Positions 34,960-43,401 of a stretch of 64,000 bases of DNA are shown piece by piece. The notes below the pieces were generated by a model. It was not told the DNA's origin, ran no database searches, and saw nothing but the letters and a program-made list of their open reading frames with translations. The stretch is taken from assembly GCF_900109265.1 (NCBI RefSeq), contig NZ_FNZM01000001.1:124001-188000 (forward strand). The letters are read 5' to 3'. Position numbers and translations under genes: made by a program. Numbering within the stretch: the stretch's first letter is position 1; every line of letters starts with the position of its first letter. Origin of the DNA: Paraburkholderia tropica (GTDB taxonomy: Bacteria; Pseudomonadota; Gammaproteobacteria; Burkholderiales; Burkholderiaceae).

Positions 34960-35547
34960 TCAGCCCAGCAGCAGCCACAACGCGCTCGCCGCCAGCAGCG
35001 CGGCCATCAGCCGGTTCACGAAGCGCACGCGCGACGGCTCGCGCAGCGCCTGACGCAGCGACGCGCCCGCCCACGCCCAGCACGCAATCGACGCGTAGCA
35101 GACCACGAAATAGATCGCGGCGAATTGCCAGACCAGCGCCTTCTCGCCCGAGGCCGCATACGCGCCCATGCCCGCCACCGACGCGAGCCACGCCTTCGGA
35201 TTGAGCCATTGCATCGCCGCGCCCGTCATCAGCGAGGGGCCGCGTGCTTCGCGCGAGGCGTCGATACGGCCGTCGTCGCTGGCGAGCCGCCACGCCACGT
35301 AAAGCAGAAACGCCACGCCCGCCCATTCGATCGCGCGCGTGAGAAACGGCCATTGCGCGAGCAGTTCGTGCAGGCCGAGGCCGATCAGCAGCAGCAGCAG
35401 CGCGAAGCCCACGGTCGCGCCCGTCACGTGGCGCAGGCTCGCGCGCAAGCCATAGCGCGCGCCCGCGCCGAGCGCGACGATATTCACGGGTCCGGGGGTG
35501 ATGGAAGTGGCCAGCGCGAAGGCGGCCATGGACATGACAGTGCTCAC
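34960..35547 (-). CDS. LysE-family amino acid exporter
   Basis: The 195-residue inner-membrane protein has about six transmembrane helices and the family signature ATSITPGPVNIVALGAGARYG in the first helix, plus MTGAAMQWLNPKAWLASVAG. LysE proteins export basic or neutral amino acids and related metabolites. The start is a GTG with GAGGAGA upstream; an ATG 4 codons later is also possible. It is divergent from cobF and convergent with the AraC gene. Confidence 0.92.
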   Translation of the reverse strand: MSTVMSMAAFALATSITPGPVNIVALGAGARYGLRASLRHVTGATVGFALLLLLIGLGLHELLAQWPFLTRAIEWAGVAFLLYVAWRLASDDGRIDASREARGPSLMTGAAMQWLNPKAWLASVAGMGAYAASGEKALVWQFAAIYFVVCYASIACWAWAGASLRQALREPSRVRFVNRLMAALLAASALWLLLG

Positions 35548-35772
35548 GATTCTCCTCGATACGCCAGACGGCGATGATTCAGCGTCGAGCGTACGCAGCG
35601 CGCGAGCGCGCGTATTGAAGAAAATGACCGTGTACACACAGCCCGCGAAATGGGCGCGCGCGCCAACTCGCGCTATCATTTCCGGCCTTCCGCTCGCCCG
35701 GCGCGGCCCTTGGCAGCGCTTCTGCGGCCCTTTTGAGGCCCGCCTGGACGACGCACTCACCGGACTATCGAC

Positions 35773-36543
35773 GTGAAAAAGATCCTCATCATCGGCATCG
35801 GCGCGGGCGATCCCGACTATCTGACCATGCAGGCCGTCAAGGCGCTCAACGCCGCCGACGTGTTCTTCGTGATGGACAAAGGCCCCGCGAAAGACAAGCT
35901 CGTGGCGCTGCGCAAGGAGATCTGCGCGCGCTTCATCGAGAACCCCGATTACCGCATCGTCGAGGCGACGAGTCCCGAGCTGCGGCGCGACGGCGTCGAA
36001 TACAAGGCGGCTGTCGACGAACTCAATCGCGACAAGCAGCGCGTATTCGAAGGGCTGATCGAGCATGAACTCGCCGACGGCCAATGCGGCGCGTTCCTCG
36101 TCTGGGGCGATCCCGCGCTCTACGACAGCACGATCCGCATTCTCGATGCGATCCTCGGCGAAGGGCGGCTCGCGTTCGAGTTCGAGGTGATCCCGGGCAT
36201 CAGCAGCGTGCAGGCGCTGGCCGCGAAGCATCGCGTGCCGCTCAATTTCATCGGCAAGCCGGTGAGCATCACCACGGGGCGGCGGCTCGTCGAAAACGGC
36301 TTTCCGCGCGACGCCGACAGCGCCGTCGTGATGCTCGACGCACAGAACGCCTATACGCAGCTCGATGGCGGGGAGCTCGACATTTACTGGGGCGCGTATG
36401 TGGGCACGCCCGACGAAATTCTCGTCGCGGGCAAGCTCGACGACGTGAAGGACGAAATCGTGCGCGTGCGCGGCGAGGCGCGCGAGGCGAACGGCTGGAT
36501 CATGGATACGTATCTGTTGCGCAAGCGCGGCGTGAAGGACTGA
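35773..36543 (+). CDS. cobF: Precorrin-6A synthase (deacetylating)
   Basis: The 256-residue cytosolic enzyme is an SAM-dependent methyltransferase of the CobF family. It methylates C1 of precorrin-5 with loss of acetate in aerobic cobalamin synthesis. The tetrapyrrole methylase signatures are clear: KILIIGIGAGDPDYLTMQAV at the N terminus, FLVWGDPALYDST in the middle and VIPGISSVQALAAKH. The start is a GTG. No other cob gene is adjacent, which is unusual for a pathway step but common for cobF in related genomes. No cobalamin riboswitch is evident in the 225-base upstream gap. Confidence 0.95.
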   Translation: MKKILIIGIGAGDPDYLTMQAVKALNAADVFFVMDKGPAKDKLVALRKEICARFIENPDYRIVEATSPELRRDGVEYKAAVDELNRDKQRVFEGLIEHELADGQCGAFLVWGDPALYDSTIRILDAILGEGRLAFEFEVIPGISSVQALAAKHRVPLNFIGKPVSITTGRRLVENGFPRDADSAVVMLDAQNAYTQLDGGELDIYWGAYVGTPDEILVAGKLDDVKDEIVRVRGEAREANGWIMDTYLLRKRGVKD

Positions 36544-36552
36544 ACCGAGCGT

Positions 36553-37476
36553 TCATGCGTTGAGCGCTTCGCTCACAGCCTTCGCTGCGGCACGCCGCCA
36601 CGGCACCACCGCGAACAGCGAGGCCGCGACGATCAACGCGCCGCCCGTCCACGCGGCCACGCTCAGGCGCTCGCCGAGCCACACGCAGGCGAACAGCGCG
36701 CCGAACGCCGGTTCGCTGCCCATCAGCAAGGCCACGCGCGTCGGGCTGCTGCGGCGCACGGCGTAGTTCTGGATGAAGAACGCGAACAGCGTGCACGCGC
36801 CGACGAGCCACGCCACGCTGCCCCAGAACGGCAGATGCGCGGAGAACGTCGGCAGCGGCTGCCACTGGCCGTGCGCGGACACCAGCGCGAGCACCGCGCT
36901 GCCCCCCGCCACGCAACCCGCCTGCACCGCCGTCACGGCGAGCGGCGCGATGGCGGCGTCGCGCATCACGCGCCGCGTGACGCAGACGGAGATCGCGCGC
37001 AGGAGCGCCGCCAGCAGGATCAGCGCATCGCCGGCGTTGGGCCGGTAGTCGCCGCCCGCCAGCAGCCACGCGCCCGCGAGCGAGACCGCCACCGCCGCCC
37101 ATTCGGCGCGCGACGGCCGCCGGCGCAACATCGCCCATTCCGCGAGCGGCGTGAGCACCACGCACAGGCTGATGAGAAACGCCGCATTCGAGGCGCGCGT
37201 CAGCATCACGCCGAAGGTCTCGCACAGAAAAATCCCCAGCAGCAGCATGCCCGCGCACAGCACGCCGCCGAGCGCGCGGCGCGACGCCGTGCGCAGCGTC
37301 CGCAGCGCGGGCGAGAGGAGCACGAAGGTCAGGCCGAAGCGCAGCGCCAGCAGGCCCAGCACCGGATAGAACACGAGCGCGTCCTTCACCACGCCGTAAC
37401 TCGTGCCCCAGACGAAGGCGACGGCGAGCAGGAGCCAGTCGGCGAGATGCATCGATGGGTGACGGGCGGCGGACAT
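36553..37476 (-). CDS. EamA/DMT-family transporter
   Basis: The 307-residue protein has ten predicted transmembrane helices in two EamA repeats, the first opening with WLLLAVAFVWGTSYGVVK and the second around ILLAALLRAISVCVTRRVM, with the typical late motif SEPAFGALFACVWLGERLS. DMT members usually export amino acids or drugs. The ATG at 37476 has GAGAGG upstream. It is divergent from the LysR gene at 37616, which probably regulates it. Confidence 0.92.
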   Translation of the reverse strand: MSAARHPSMHLADWLLLAVAFVWGTSYGVVKDALVFYPVLGLLALRFGLTFVLLSPALRTLRTASRRALGGVLCAGMLLLGIFLCETFGVMLTRASNAAFLISLCVVLTPLAEWAMLRRRPSRAEWAAVAVSLAGAWLLAGGDYRPNAGDALILLAALLRAISVCVTRRVMRDAAIAPLAVTAVQAGCVAGGSAVLALVSAHGQWQPLPTFSAHLPFWGSVAWLVGACTLFAFFIQNYAVRRSSPTRVALLMGSEPAFGALFACVWLGERLSVAAWTGGALIVAASLFAVVPWRRAAAKAVSEALNA

Positions 37477-37615
37477 GGCGTGGACCTCTCTGGCGGGCGT
37501 TCGCAGCGGAAATCTGCGGAGAGCGCCTATTGTCCATCCTTGCATTCGTCGCGATAATCGGGTCGTCGCGCACAGCTTTTATGTCGCAAACGCACAAATT
37601 GCATCGTCCATCCCG

Positions 37616-38527
37616 ATGAATCCGACCACGCTTTTCGCGCTGCTGCCCGATCTCGCCGCCTTCGCGCGCGTGGTCGAAGCGGGCAATTTTTCGCTGGCCG
37701 CGCGCCAGCTGGGCAGCACGCCGTCGACGGTCAGCCGCCAGATCAAGCGTCTCGAAGAGGCGCTTGGCGCACGCCTGCTGGAGCGCTCGACGCGCCAGGT
37801 GCGCGTGACCGAATCCGGCGAGGAGGTGTATCGGCACTGCCGCGACATGGTGAGTGCGGCTGCGGGCGCCGTCGACGCGGCGGGCCAGCTCGCGGCGAAA
37901 CCGCAGGGACGCGTGAGCGTCAGCGCGCCCACGGCCTACGCGAAAACCGTGATTCATCCGCTGATTCCGGGCTTTTTGCGCGACTACGCCGACGTGGACG
38001 TGCAGCTCGTGTTCGCCGATCACGAAGTCGATCCGCTGCGCGACGGCCTCGATCTCGTGATCCGCCCGACGCGCACGCCGCCACCGGGGCTCGCCGCGCG
38101 TCAGCTCGGCGAGGTGCGCTGGCTGCTGTGTGCGTCGCCCGCGTATCTGAATGCGCGCGGCACGCCGAAGACGCCGCGCGATCTGGCGCAGCACGACTGC
38201 CTGTGGCTGGGAGAAACCGCCGACGATCATCGCTGGCGCTTGCGTCAAGGCACGCACACGCAGACCGTCGAGGTGAAGGGCCGCTATGTGGCGAACCACG
38301 CGGGCGCGCGGCTCGAAGCGGCGCTCGACGACTGGGGCATCGCCTGCCTGCCCGAATTCACCGCCGCCGACGCATTGCGCGCCGGCGGCCTTGTACAAGT
38401 GCTGCCGCAGTGGACCTTCGAAGCGCGCGCCTACTCGGGCCCGGTCTGGCTGCTCTATCCGCCGAACCGGTTTTTACCGCCGAAAGTACGCGCGTTCGTC
38501 GACTATCTCGCGCGGCATCTGGGCTAG
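37616..38527 (+). CDS. LysR-family transcriptional regulator
   Basis: The 303-residue protein has the winged helix AARQLGSTPSTVSRQIKRLEE and an effector domain of the CrgA-like type (GRVSVSAPTAYAKTVIHPLI, then GLDLVIRPTRTPPPGLAARQ). It is divergent from the DMT transporter gene with a 139-base shared promoter region, so it likely controls that exporter. The start is the ATG directly before the conserved NPTTLFALLPDLAAFARVVE; longer in-frame starts run into the promoter gap. Confidence 0.92.
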   Translation: MNPTTLFALLPDLAAFARVVEAGNFSLAARQLGSTPSTVSRQIKRLEEALGARLLERSTRQVRVTESGEEVYRHCRDMVSAAAGAVDAAGQLAAKPQGRVSVSAPTAYAKTVIHPLIPGFLRDYADVDVQLVFADHEVDPLRDGLDLVIRPTRTPPPGLAARQLGEVRWLLCASPAYLNARGTPKTPRDLAQHDCLWLGETADDHRWRLRQGTHTQTVEVKGRYVANHAGARLEAALDDWGIACLPEFTAADALRAGGLVQVLPQWTFEARAYSGPVWLLYPPNRFLPPKVRAFVDYLARHLG

Positions 38528-38560
38528 CCAGGATCAAACGGGCAGAACAACCCGGCAGGA

Positions 38561-39244
38561 TCAACCGAGGCCCACGCACACGCCCACGACGATCGAGCCG
38601 ATCAGCAGCAGCGCGCCGATGGTCTTGCGCTTGTTCAGCTCGGTCCACAGCAGCACGCCCGTGAGCGACAGCAGAATGAGCGCGCCCGCGAAGGTGTCGA
38701 TGAACAGCACCCAACCGACGCTCATGCCCACGCCCTTGTGCAGATTCGTGATGGTCGCCATCAGCGAATTGTCGGTGCGCTTGAGCGTGACGACATCGTT
38801 GCCCACCCAGTATTCGACGGCCACGGTTTCATGCGGCGCCGTGAACATCATCTGCCAGTGCTCGGGCTGCACGGTCTCGCGATCGCCCCAGGCCACCTTG
38901 TGCTCGGGTTCCTTCTGCACGCGCCCCATGCGCTGCGGCAGCTTCAGATCGGGCTGCGACTTGAGCCACTTCGCCATTTCGCGCGGCGTTTCCGGCGCGG
39001 GATCGGGCACGGGAAGCTGCATCGACGAAACCTGCGGCGCGCCCGGCGAAATGCGCAGCGGCTCCATGCGGTGATTGAGCACGAAGCCCGTCACGCCGAA
39101 CAGCAAGCCGAGCGCCGCGCCCCACAAACCCACCCAGCCGTGCACCTTGCGCAGCCACTTGATGAAAGTGGCGCGGCGCGAACGTTTCGCACGTTCGGCG
39201 CGTTGGCTATCGTCGATCAATACTGCCGCTTCGGTAGAACTCAC
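38561..39244 (-). CDS. PepSY-associated transmembrane protein (PiuB-like)
   Basis: The 227-residue protein has a first membrane helix at about 33-55 preceded by [18 protein letters not shown], a periplasmic region of about 110 residues, and C-terminal helices ([21 protein letters not shown]). The WLRKVHGW signature and topology match PepSY-associated proteins that accompany siderophore uptake and may help reduce or release periplasmic iron. It starts at a GTG that overlaps the piuC stop (GTGA), so translation is coupled. Confidence 0.88.
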   Translation of the reverse strand: MSSTEAAVLIDDSQRAERAKRSRRATFIKWLRKVHGWVGLWGAALGLLFGVTGFVLNHRMEPLRISPGAPQVSSMQLPVPDPAPETPREMAKWLKSQPDLKLPQRMGRVQKEPEHKVAWGDRETVQPEHWQMMFTAPHETVAVEYWVGNDVVTLKRTDNSLMATITNLHKGVGMSVGWVLFIDTFAGALILLSLTGVLLWTELNKRKTIGALLLIGSIVVGVCVGLG

Positions 39245-39924
39245 GTCTCACTCCAGATACGCAAAAGATTGTGGTAGCAACCCACGAGACTGCGCCGCGC
39301 CTGGGCGTCGGCGTCGCTCGCGTTCAAACGTTGGATGGCCGTATCCACGTCGAAAAGCAGCGCGCGTTTCGTGTCGTCGCGCACGAGGCTCTGCACCCAG
39401 AAGAAGCTGCCCATGCGCACGCCGCGCGTGACGGGCTTCACCTGATGCAGACTCGTGGCCGGATAGACGATCATGTCGCCCGCGGCCAGCTTCACTTCCT
39501 GCACGCCATAGGTGTCTTCGATCACGAGCTCGCCGCCGTCGTACTCCTCGGGCGCCGAGAGAAACAGCGTGGCCGAGACGTCGGTGCGCAGCTTCAGGCC
39601 GTTGGGCAGCACGCGCACCGCACCGTCGACATGCGAGCCAAACGTCATGCCGCCTTCATAGCGATTGAAGAGCGGCGGATACACCTGATTGGGCAACGCG
39701 GCGCTGATGAAGAGCGGATTGCGCTCGATGGCCGCCAGCACGACGTCGCCGAGTTCGCGCGCGATCGGCGTGTGTTCCGCGATCTGCTGATTGCGCTTGA
39801 CGGGCGCGCCCTGCCAGCCGGCCGTTGCACGGCCGTCGACCCAGGCATCGCCCGCGTTGTCGAGCCGTGCGCGCAGCGCGCGGACCTGCTCGTGTGTCAG
39901 TACGTTGGGGATGTGAATCAGCAT
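39241..39924 (-). CDS. piuC: Fe(II)/2-oxoglutarate PKHD-type hydroxylase PiuC/YbiX
   Basis: The 227-residue cytosolic protein matches the PiuC/YbiX family in length and order. Iron ligands are visible as HVD in [11 protein letters not shown] and the distal His in [11 protein letters not shown], with the 2-oxoglutarate-binding Arg just after ([12 protein letters not shown]). The segment [11 protein letters not shown] near the N terminus is family-typical. The gene lies beside catecholate-type siderophore receptors in many bacteria; here the receptor gene lies upstream on the same strand. GAAGGAAG precedes the ATG. It probably acts in siderophore or iron handling. Confidence 0.94.
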   Translation of the reverse strand: MLIHIPNVLTHEQVRALRARLDNAGDAWVDGRATAGWQGAPVKRNQQIAEHTPIARELGDVVLAAIERNPLFISAALPNQVYPPLFNRYEGGMTFGSHVDGAVRVLPNGLKLRTDVSATLFLSAPEEYDGGELVIEDTYGVQEVKLAAGDMIVYPATSLHQVKPVTRGVRMGSFFWVQSLVRDDTKRALLFDVDTAIQRLNASDADAQARRSLVGCYHNLLRIWSET

Positions 39925-40236
39925 TATCGCTTCCTTCTTCGCTGGCTTACAGGTTGACAGCACGGCGCGCATGTTACGCGGTATTTCAGGCCTTGTTTCA
40001 GGCGCTATTCTGAACTTCGGGCCAGGCTCACTTCGGACTCTTCGCACTGCATGCGCGCCGGACGCGCCAAAGCCCGCATGATGATGCGGGCTTTGCGTGA
40101 CATGCGCGTTGCCGCGCGCGTGTGCATCCAAACGTAGTCGAAGCGGCATCGAATCGTCGCCGAAGCAACGATGATCGATGCGCGCGCACGCTTTTCCGTT
40201 CACACGACTGCGCGGCGACGCTGCTCGCCGAAGCGA
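39925..40236. other. Gap between siderophore receptor and piuC
   Basis: This 312-base gap holds the hairpin described at 40068-40095. Its piuC-proximal half (39925-40020) shows no recognisable regulatory palindrome, Fur-like match or small reading frame with a ribosome site. Confidence 0.5.
40068..40095 (-). terminator. Hairpin downstream of the siderophore receptor gene
   Basis: A perfect 12-bp stem (40068-40079 with 40084-40095) and a 4-base loop lie 140 bases past the receptor stop. There is no T run on the minus strand, so it may slow or process RNA rather than act as a simple intrinsic terminator. Confidence 0.45.
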
Positions 40237-42468
40237 TCAGAGCCGGTAGTCGAACGTCGCGAGCACCGTGCGGCCGACGCCCGGCACCGAGCGTCCGCCA
40301 TCCGACTGGATCAGCGCGTCGTAGTAGAACTTGTTGGTGATGTTCAGCACGTTCAGACGCACGTCCCACTTCTTCGCATGGTATCCCGCCATCGCGTCCC
40401 AGCGCGTGTAGCCGCCCACTTCGACGTAATTCGTGTTGGCCGCATAACGCGAGGACATATAGGTCGGACCGCCGCCCACTTCCCAATGCGGCGTGAGCGC
40501 ATACGTGGTCCACAGCGTGAAGGTGTTGCGCGGCGTGTTCGCGGGCGTGTGGCCCTGCGTGCCGTCGGCGGCCTGCAGCACGACGCCGTCCATATAGGTG
40601 TAGCCCGCGAACACCTGCCACTTGTCGGTGATATGGCCGGTCGCGCCCGCCTGGAAACCGCGCACGCGAATATCGCCTTCGAGCGTGTATTCGCCCGTCG
40701 ACGTCTGCGTGCGCGCGTTATCCATTTCCTGCTGGAAGAACGCCGAGGTCAGCGAAAGATTGCCGCCGAGCAGATCCCACTTGCCGCCCACTTCATACGA
40801 TTTGGTGTGCTCCGGCGCGAGATTCTGCGTGTTGTTCGTGACCGTCAGCGCCTCGAGCGACGGATCGAACGAGGTGCCATACGAGAAGTAATACGACTGC
40901 CAGTCGGTCGGCTGATAGATCGCGCCCGCGCGCACGCTCGTGAACGTGTTGGTCTGATCCGCGTAACTCGGCGCGCTGATCGTATTCGCGATGTGCGCCT
41001 GGAAGCGATCCCAACGCACGCCGCCAATCAGTTTCCAGTGCTCGCCGATCGACATGGTTTCGTTGAAATACGCCGCGAACGTGGTCGCGCCCGACTCCGC
41101 GTGATTGCCGACCGTCTGCGTGACGTTCGAAGGCGTCGGCACATAGACCGGATCGAGCAGCGACAGAATCGGCAGGTTGTTGCGCGTATAGGCCTGATTC
41201 GTATAACTGTCATGGCCGATCTCGATGCCCGCGAGCATCTCGTGCCGCAGCGGCCCCGTGTTGAACTTGTACGTGGCCATCGTATCGTTGTAGATCGAGT
41301 GATTCTCGATCACGCGGTCGTGGCTCGCGAGCTTCACGTAGAGATCGGACAGCGGCAGCGTCGTGTAGTTGCCGTTCTTGAGCGCCGTGCTCGACGCGAG
41401 CGGCCCGGTCAGCACCGCGCCCGCCGCGGTCTCGCGCGCATCGGTGAGCGAGTGCGAGAACTGCGTCTGGTTGCTGATCTTGAACTGATCGTTGAACTTG
41501 TGATCGACGCGCGCGGACACGGTCTGCACGTCCTGAATCGTGCGGTCGTCGGTGAGACCGTAGTACGTGCCCTTCGACGGCGAGAACGGATGACCGTTGA
41601 TCGACTGCACGCCGTAATCGGGCTGATCGTAGTTGTGCTGGATGAGCGCGGAAAGCGTGACTTCCGTGGGCGTGCCGATGCCGAAACGCAGCGTCGGCGC
41701 GAAGCCGTAGTCCTTGTTCTTCATCTGGTCGCGCGTGGAGCCGAGCGACTGGCCGAACGCGTTCAGGCGGAACGCCGCGTGGTCGCCGAGCGGACGATCG
41801 ACGTCGACGGTCGCGCGATAGCGGTCGCTGGTGCCGACCGTCGTCGAAACTTCGGTGATCGGCTTGAGACCGGCCTGCTTGCTCACCTGATTGATCACGC
41901 CGCCCGTGGAGCCGCGCCCGAACAGCATCGACGAGGGGCCGTACAGCACGTCGATCGATTCGAGGTCGAAGGTGTCGCGATAGTACTGGTTGCGGTCGCG
42001 AAAGCCGTCGAGATAGATGTCGTTCTGGGCCGTGAAACCGCGCAGGTTGATGTTGTTGCCGATCTGGCCGCCTTCCGCGCCGCCAATGGTGATGCCGGGC
42101 GCGTTACGCAGCGCGTCCTGGAACGAGGTCGCGCCCTGCGACTGCAGCAGCGCCTTGTTGATCACCGTGACCGACTGCGGAATGTCGCGCAGCGCCGTGG
42201 GCGTCTTCGCGCCGACCGACGATTTTTCGGCCTGAAAGTCCTGCGAGGGCGCGTCGGCGGACACCGACACGGCGGGCAGCGTGGCGCCGTCCGTCGTGGC
42301 GTTCGTCGTGGCGTTCGTCGTGGCGTTCGAGCCGGCGTTCTTGCCGGCGGGCGCGGCGGCGCTCACCGCCGAAGCGGCGACGGGCGCGCTCTGCGCGAAC
42401 GCGGGCGAAGCGATAGGTACGGCAAAAGCCAGCGCGAGCGCACTCGCGAGCGGCGTCCTGTTCAACAT
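40237..42468 (-). CDS. TonB-dependent siderophore receptor (Fiu/PiuA type)
   Basis: The 743-residue outer-membrane receptor has a signal peptide ending near SPAFAQ, a low-complexity Ala/Thr/Asn segment, a TonB-box-like stretch (LPAVSVSAD), a plug domain (TALRDIPQSVTVINKALLQ; NLRGFTAQNDIYLDGFRDR) and a 22-strand barrel ending in LATFDYRL with the terminal aromatic-rich signal. Size, plug sequence and the neighbouring piuC and PepSY genes point to a catecholate-type iron-siderophore receptor. The low-complexity stretch includes a three-fold 12-base repeat. The promoter overlaps a Fur box. Confidence 0.94.
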   Translation of the reverse strand: MLNRTPLASALALAFAVPIASPAFAQSAPVAASAVSAAAPAGKNAGSNATTNATTNATTDGATLPAVSVSADAPSQDFQAEKSSVGAKTPTALRDIPQSVTVINKALLQSQGATSFQDALRNAPGITIGGAEGGQIGNNINLRGFTAQNDIYLDGFRDRNQYYRDTFDLESIDVLYGPSSMLFGRGSTGGVINQVSKQAGLKPITEVSTTVGTSDRYRATVDVDRPLGDHAAFRLNAFGQSLGSTRDQMKNKDYGFAPTLRFGIGTPTEVTLSALIQHNYDQPDYGVQSINGHPFSPSKGTYYGLTDDRTIQDVQTVSARVDHKFNDQFKISNQTQFSHSLTDARETAAGAVLTGPLASSTALKNGNYTTLPLSDLYVKLASHDRVIENHSIYNDTMATYKFNTGPLRHEMLAGIEIGHDSYTNQAYTRNNLPILSLLDPVYVPTPSNVTQTVGNHAESGATTFAAYFNETMSIGEHWKLIGGVRWDRFQAHIANTISAPSYADQTNTFTSVRAGAIYQPTDWQSYYFSYGTSFDPSLEALTVTNNTQNLAPEHTKSYEVGGKWDLLGGNLSLTSAFFQQEMDNARTQTSTGEYTLEGDIRVRGFQAGATGHITDKWQVFAGYTYMDGVVLQAADGTQGHTPANTPRNTFTLWTTYALTPHWEVGGGPTYMSSRYAANTNYVEVGGYTRWDAMAGYHAKKWDVRLNVLNITNKFYYDALIQSDGGRSVPGVGRTVLATFDYRL
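42293..42328. repeat. Three-fold 12-bp tandem repeat inside the receptor gene
   Basis: GTCGTGGCGTTC occurs three times in a row without a mismatch and encodes NATT-NATT-NATT on the minus strand, between signal peptide and plug. The in-frame unit means copy number can vary without breaking the gene. Confidence 0.85.
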
Positions 42469-42635
42469 GGGGGTCCCTGTGCGGCGAAAAGCCAGTCGAT
42501 GGAACGCGCGAAGGAGGCGCGATCGACGTGGATTCAGGTGGCTGGCTGGCCGCCCCTTCATGCAGACGAAGGCTCGGCGACAGGCTGGCTAGGTTGGATT
42601 TAACAAGCCCGAAACGGCCTGGATCCGTGCGGGCG

Positions 42636-42654
42636 AATGAGAATCAGTATCATT
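42636..42654. promoter_or_regulatory. Fur box of the siderophore receptor
   Basis: AATGAGAATCAGTATCATT matches 17 of 19 positions of the ideal AATGATAATCATTATCATT Fur palindrome. It covers the proposed -10 element, so iron-loaded Fur would block the promoter. Confidence 0.82.
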
Positions 42655-42677
42655 CCAGATATTTCTGTTTATTTCAA
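42649..42677 (-). promoter_or_regulatory. Sigma-70-like promoter for the siderophore receptor
   Basis: On the minus strand TTGAAA (42672-42677) and AATGAT (42649-42654) are spaced by 17 bases, giving a usable -35/-10 pair about 180 bases upstream of the receptor ATG. The -10 lies inside the Fur box. Confidence 0.5.
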
Positions 42678-42920
42678 ATGATTGATGCGTTTCAGCTACA
42701 CCGTGTGGGGTTTTTGCCGATTCAGCCAAAATAATGAAAATGTAATTTTTTGGATTGGCTTGTGTAATTTTCTGTTTGCTGGCGGGTATTTGTCTGATTT
42801 ATTCTAGTGAGCGGGTTTTAATTCGACGCGCAACGTTCATCCAATTCTTTTGCATTCCTCTTTATTTTTTAGAATTTAAGACCGCGACAAAGCGGCTTTT
42901 CTTTCGCGTCAAATTTGATT
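42655..42920. other. AT-rich intergenic stretch
   Basis: This stretch is far richer in A and T than the rest of the window, with runs such as AATGTAATTTTTTGG and TTTATTTTTTAG. It holds no reading frame with a ribosome site. It lies between the receptor promoter and two pairs of DnaA boxes (43014-43184). Confidence 0.7.
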
Positions 42921-43013
42921 AGCGATACGAACTGTTTAATTTTTCCGCATTTCCATTTCGACTGACCTCGTTGCGTCCCGGCGAAGGATTGACCGCCCGC
43001 TCCCCGCCCAACC

Positions 43014-43048
43014 TTATCCACAGAAATTGTTCAAAGCCCTGTGCGTAA
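43014..43048. promoter_or_regulatory. Inverted pair of DnaA boxes, copy 1
   Basis: A consensus DnaA box TTATCCACA (43014-43022) and an inverted near-match TGTGCGTAA (43040-43048) lie in a 35-base unit. The same layout recurs 136 bases on. Confidence 0.6.
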
Positions 43049-43149
43049 CTTCGGGACATCGACGCTAACTGGCTGATGCGAATCGGATTCCACGCGGGAC
43101 ACTCGCGATTAGCACCGAATCCGTCAACACACTCTGCCGCCCCGCGCAT

Positions 43150-43184
43150 TTATCCACAGAAATCTTGAGCAACCCTGTGCATAT
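43150..43184. promoter_or_regulatory. Inverted pair of DnaA boxes, copy 2
   Basis: A second consensus box TTATCCACA (43150-43158) and an inverted near-match TGTGCATAT (43176-43184) have exactly the same 35-base layout as copy 1. The first 14 bases and the CCCTGTGC block are identical between copies. Confidence 0.6.
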
Positions 43185-43401
43185 CTCGCCGACACATTCG
43201 GCAGGTCATTGAACGCACAGCGAATTTCTGGCGCGCCTGCGCGTCCGACACGCGACCGTTTTCGCCGTGCGCCACGCCGACGTCGATGCGCCATGACTCG
43301 CACAGCCAATCCCCTCGCCAAAAGCCCTAAAGAAATGATGGGAAATGCCGTTATTCCCGGCATGTTGTTGGGTCAGCGTAGACCCCCCTGGAAGGAATCC
43401 C

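Noticed and set aside
35548..35772. A cobalamin riboswitch ahead of cobF
   Set aside because: No B12-box-like conserved stretch could be seen; a covariance search would settle it.
40171..42603. An 810-codon plus-strand open frame
   Set aside because: It is antisense to the TonB receptor gene and has no ribosome site or motif.
42655..43184. The main chromosomal origin
   Set aside because: There is AT-rich DNA and there are DnaA boxes, but no dnaA, dnaN, rpmH, parAB or rep gene is nearby, and only two consensus boxes are seen.
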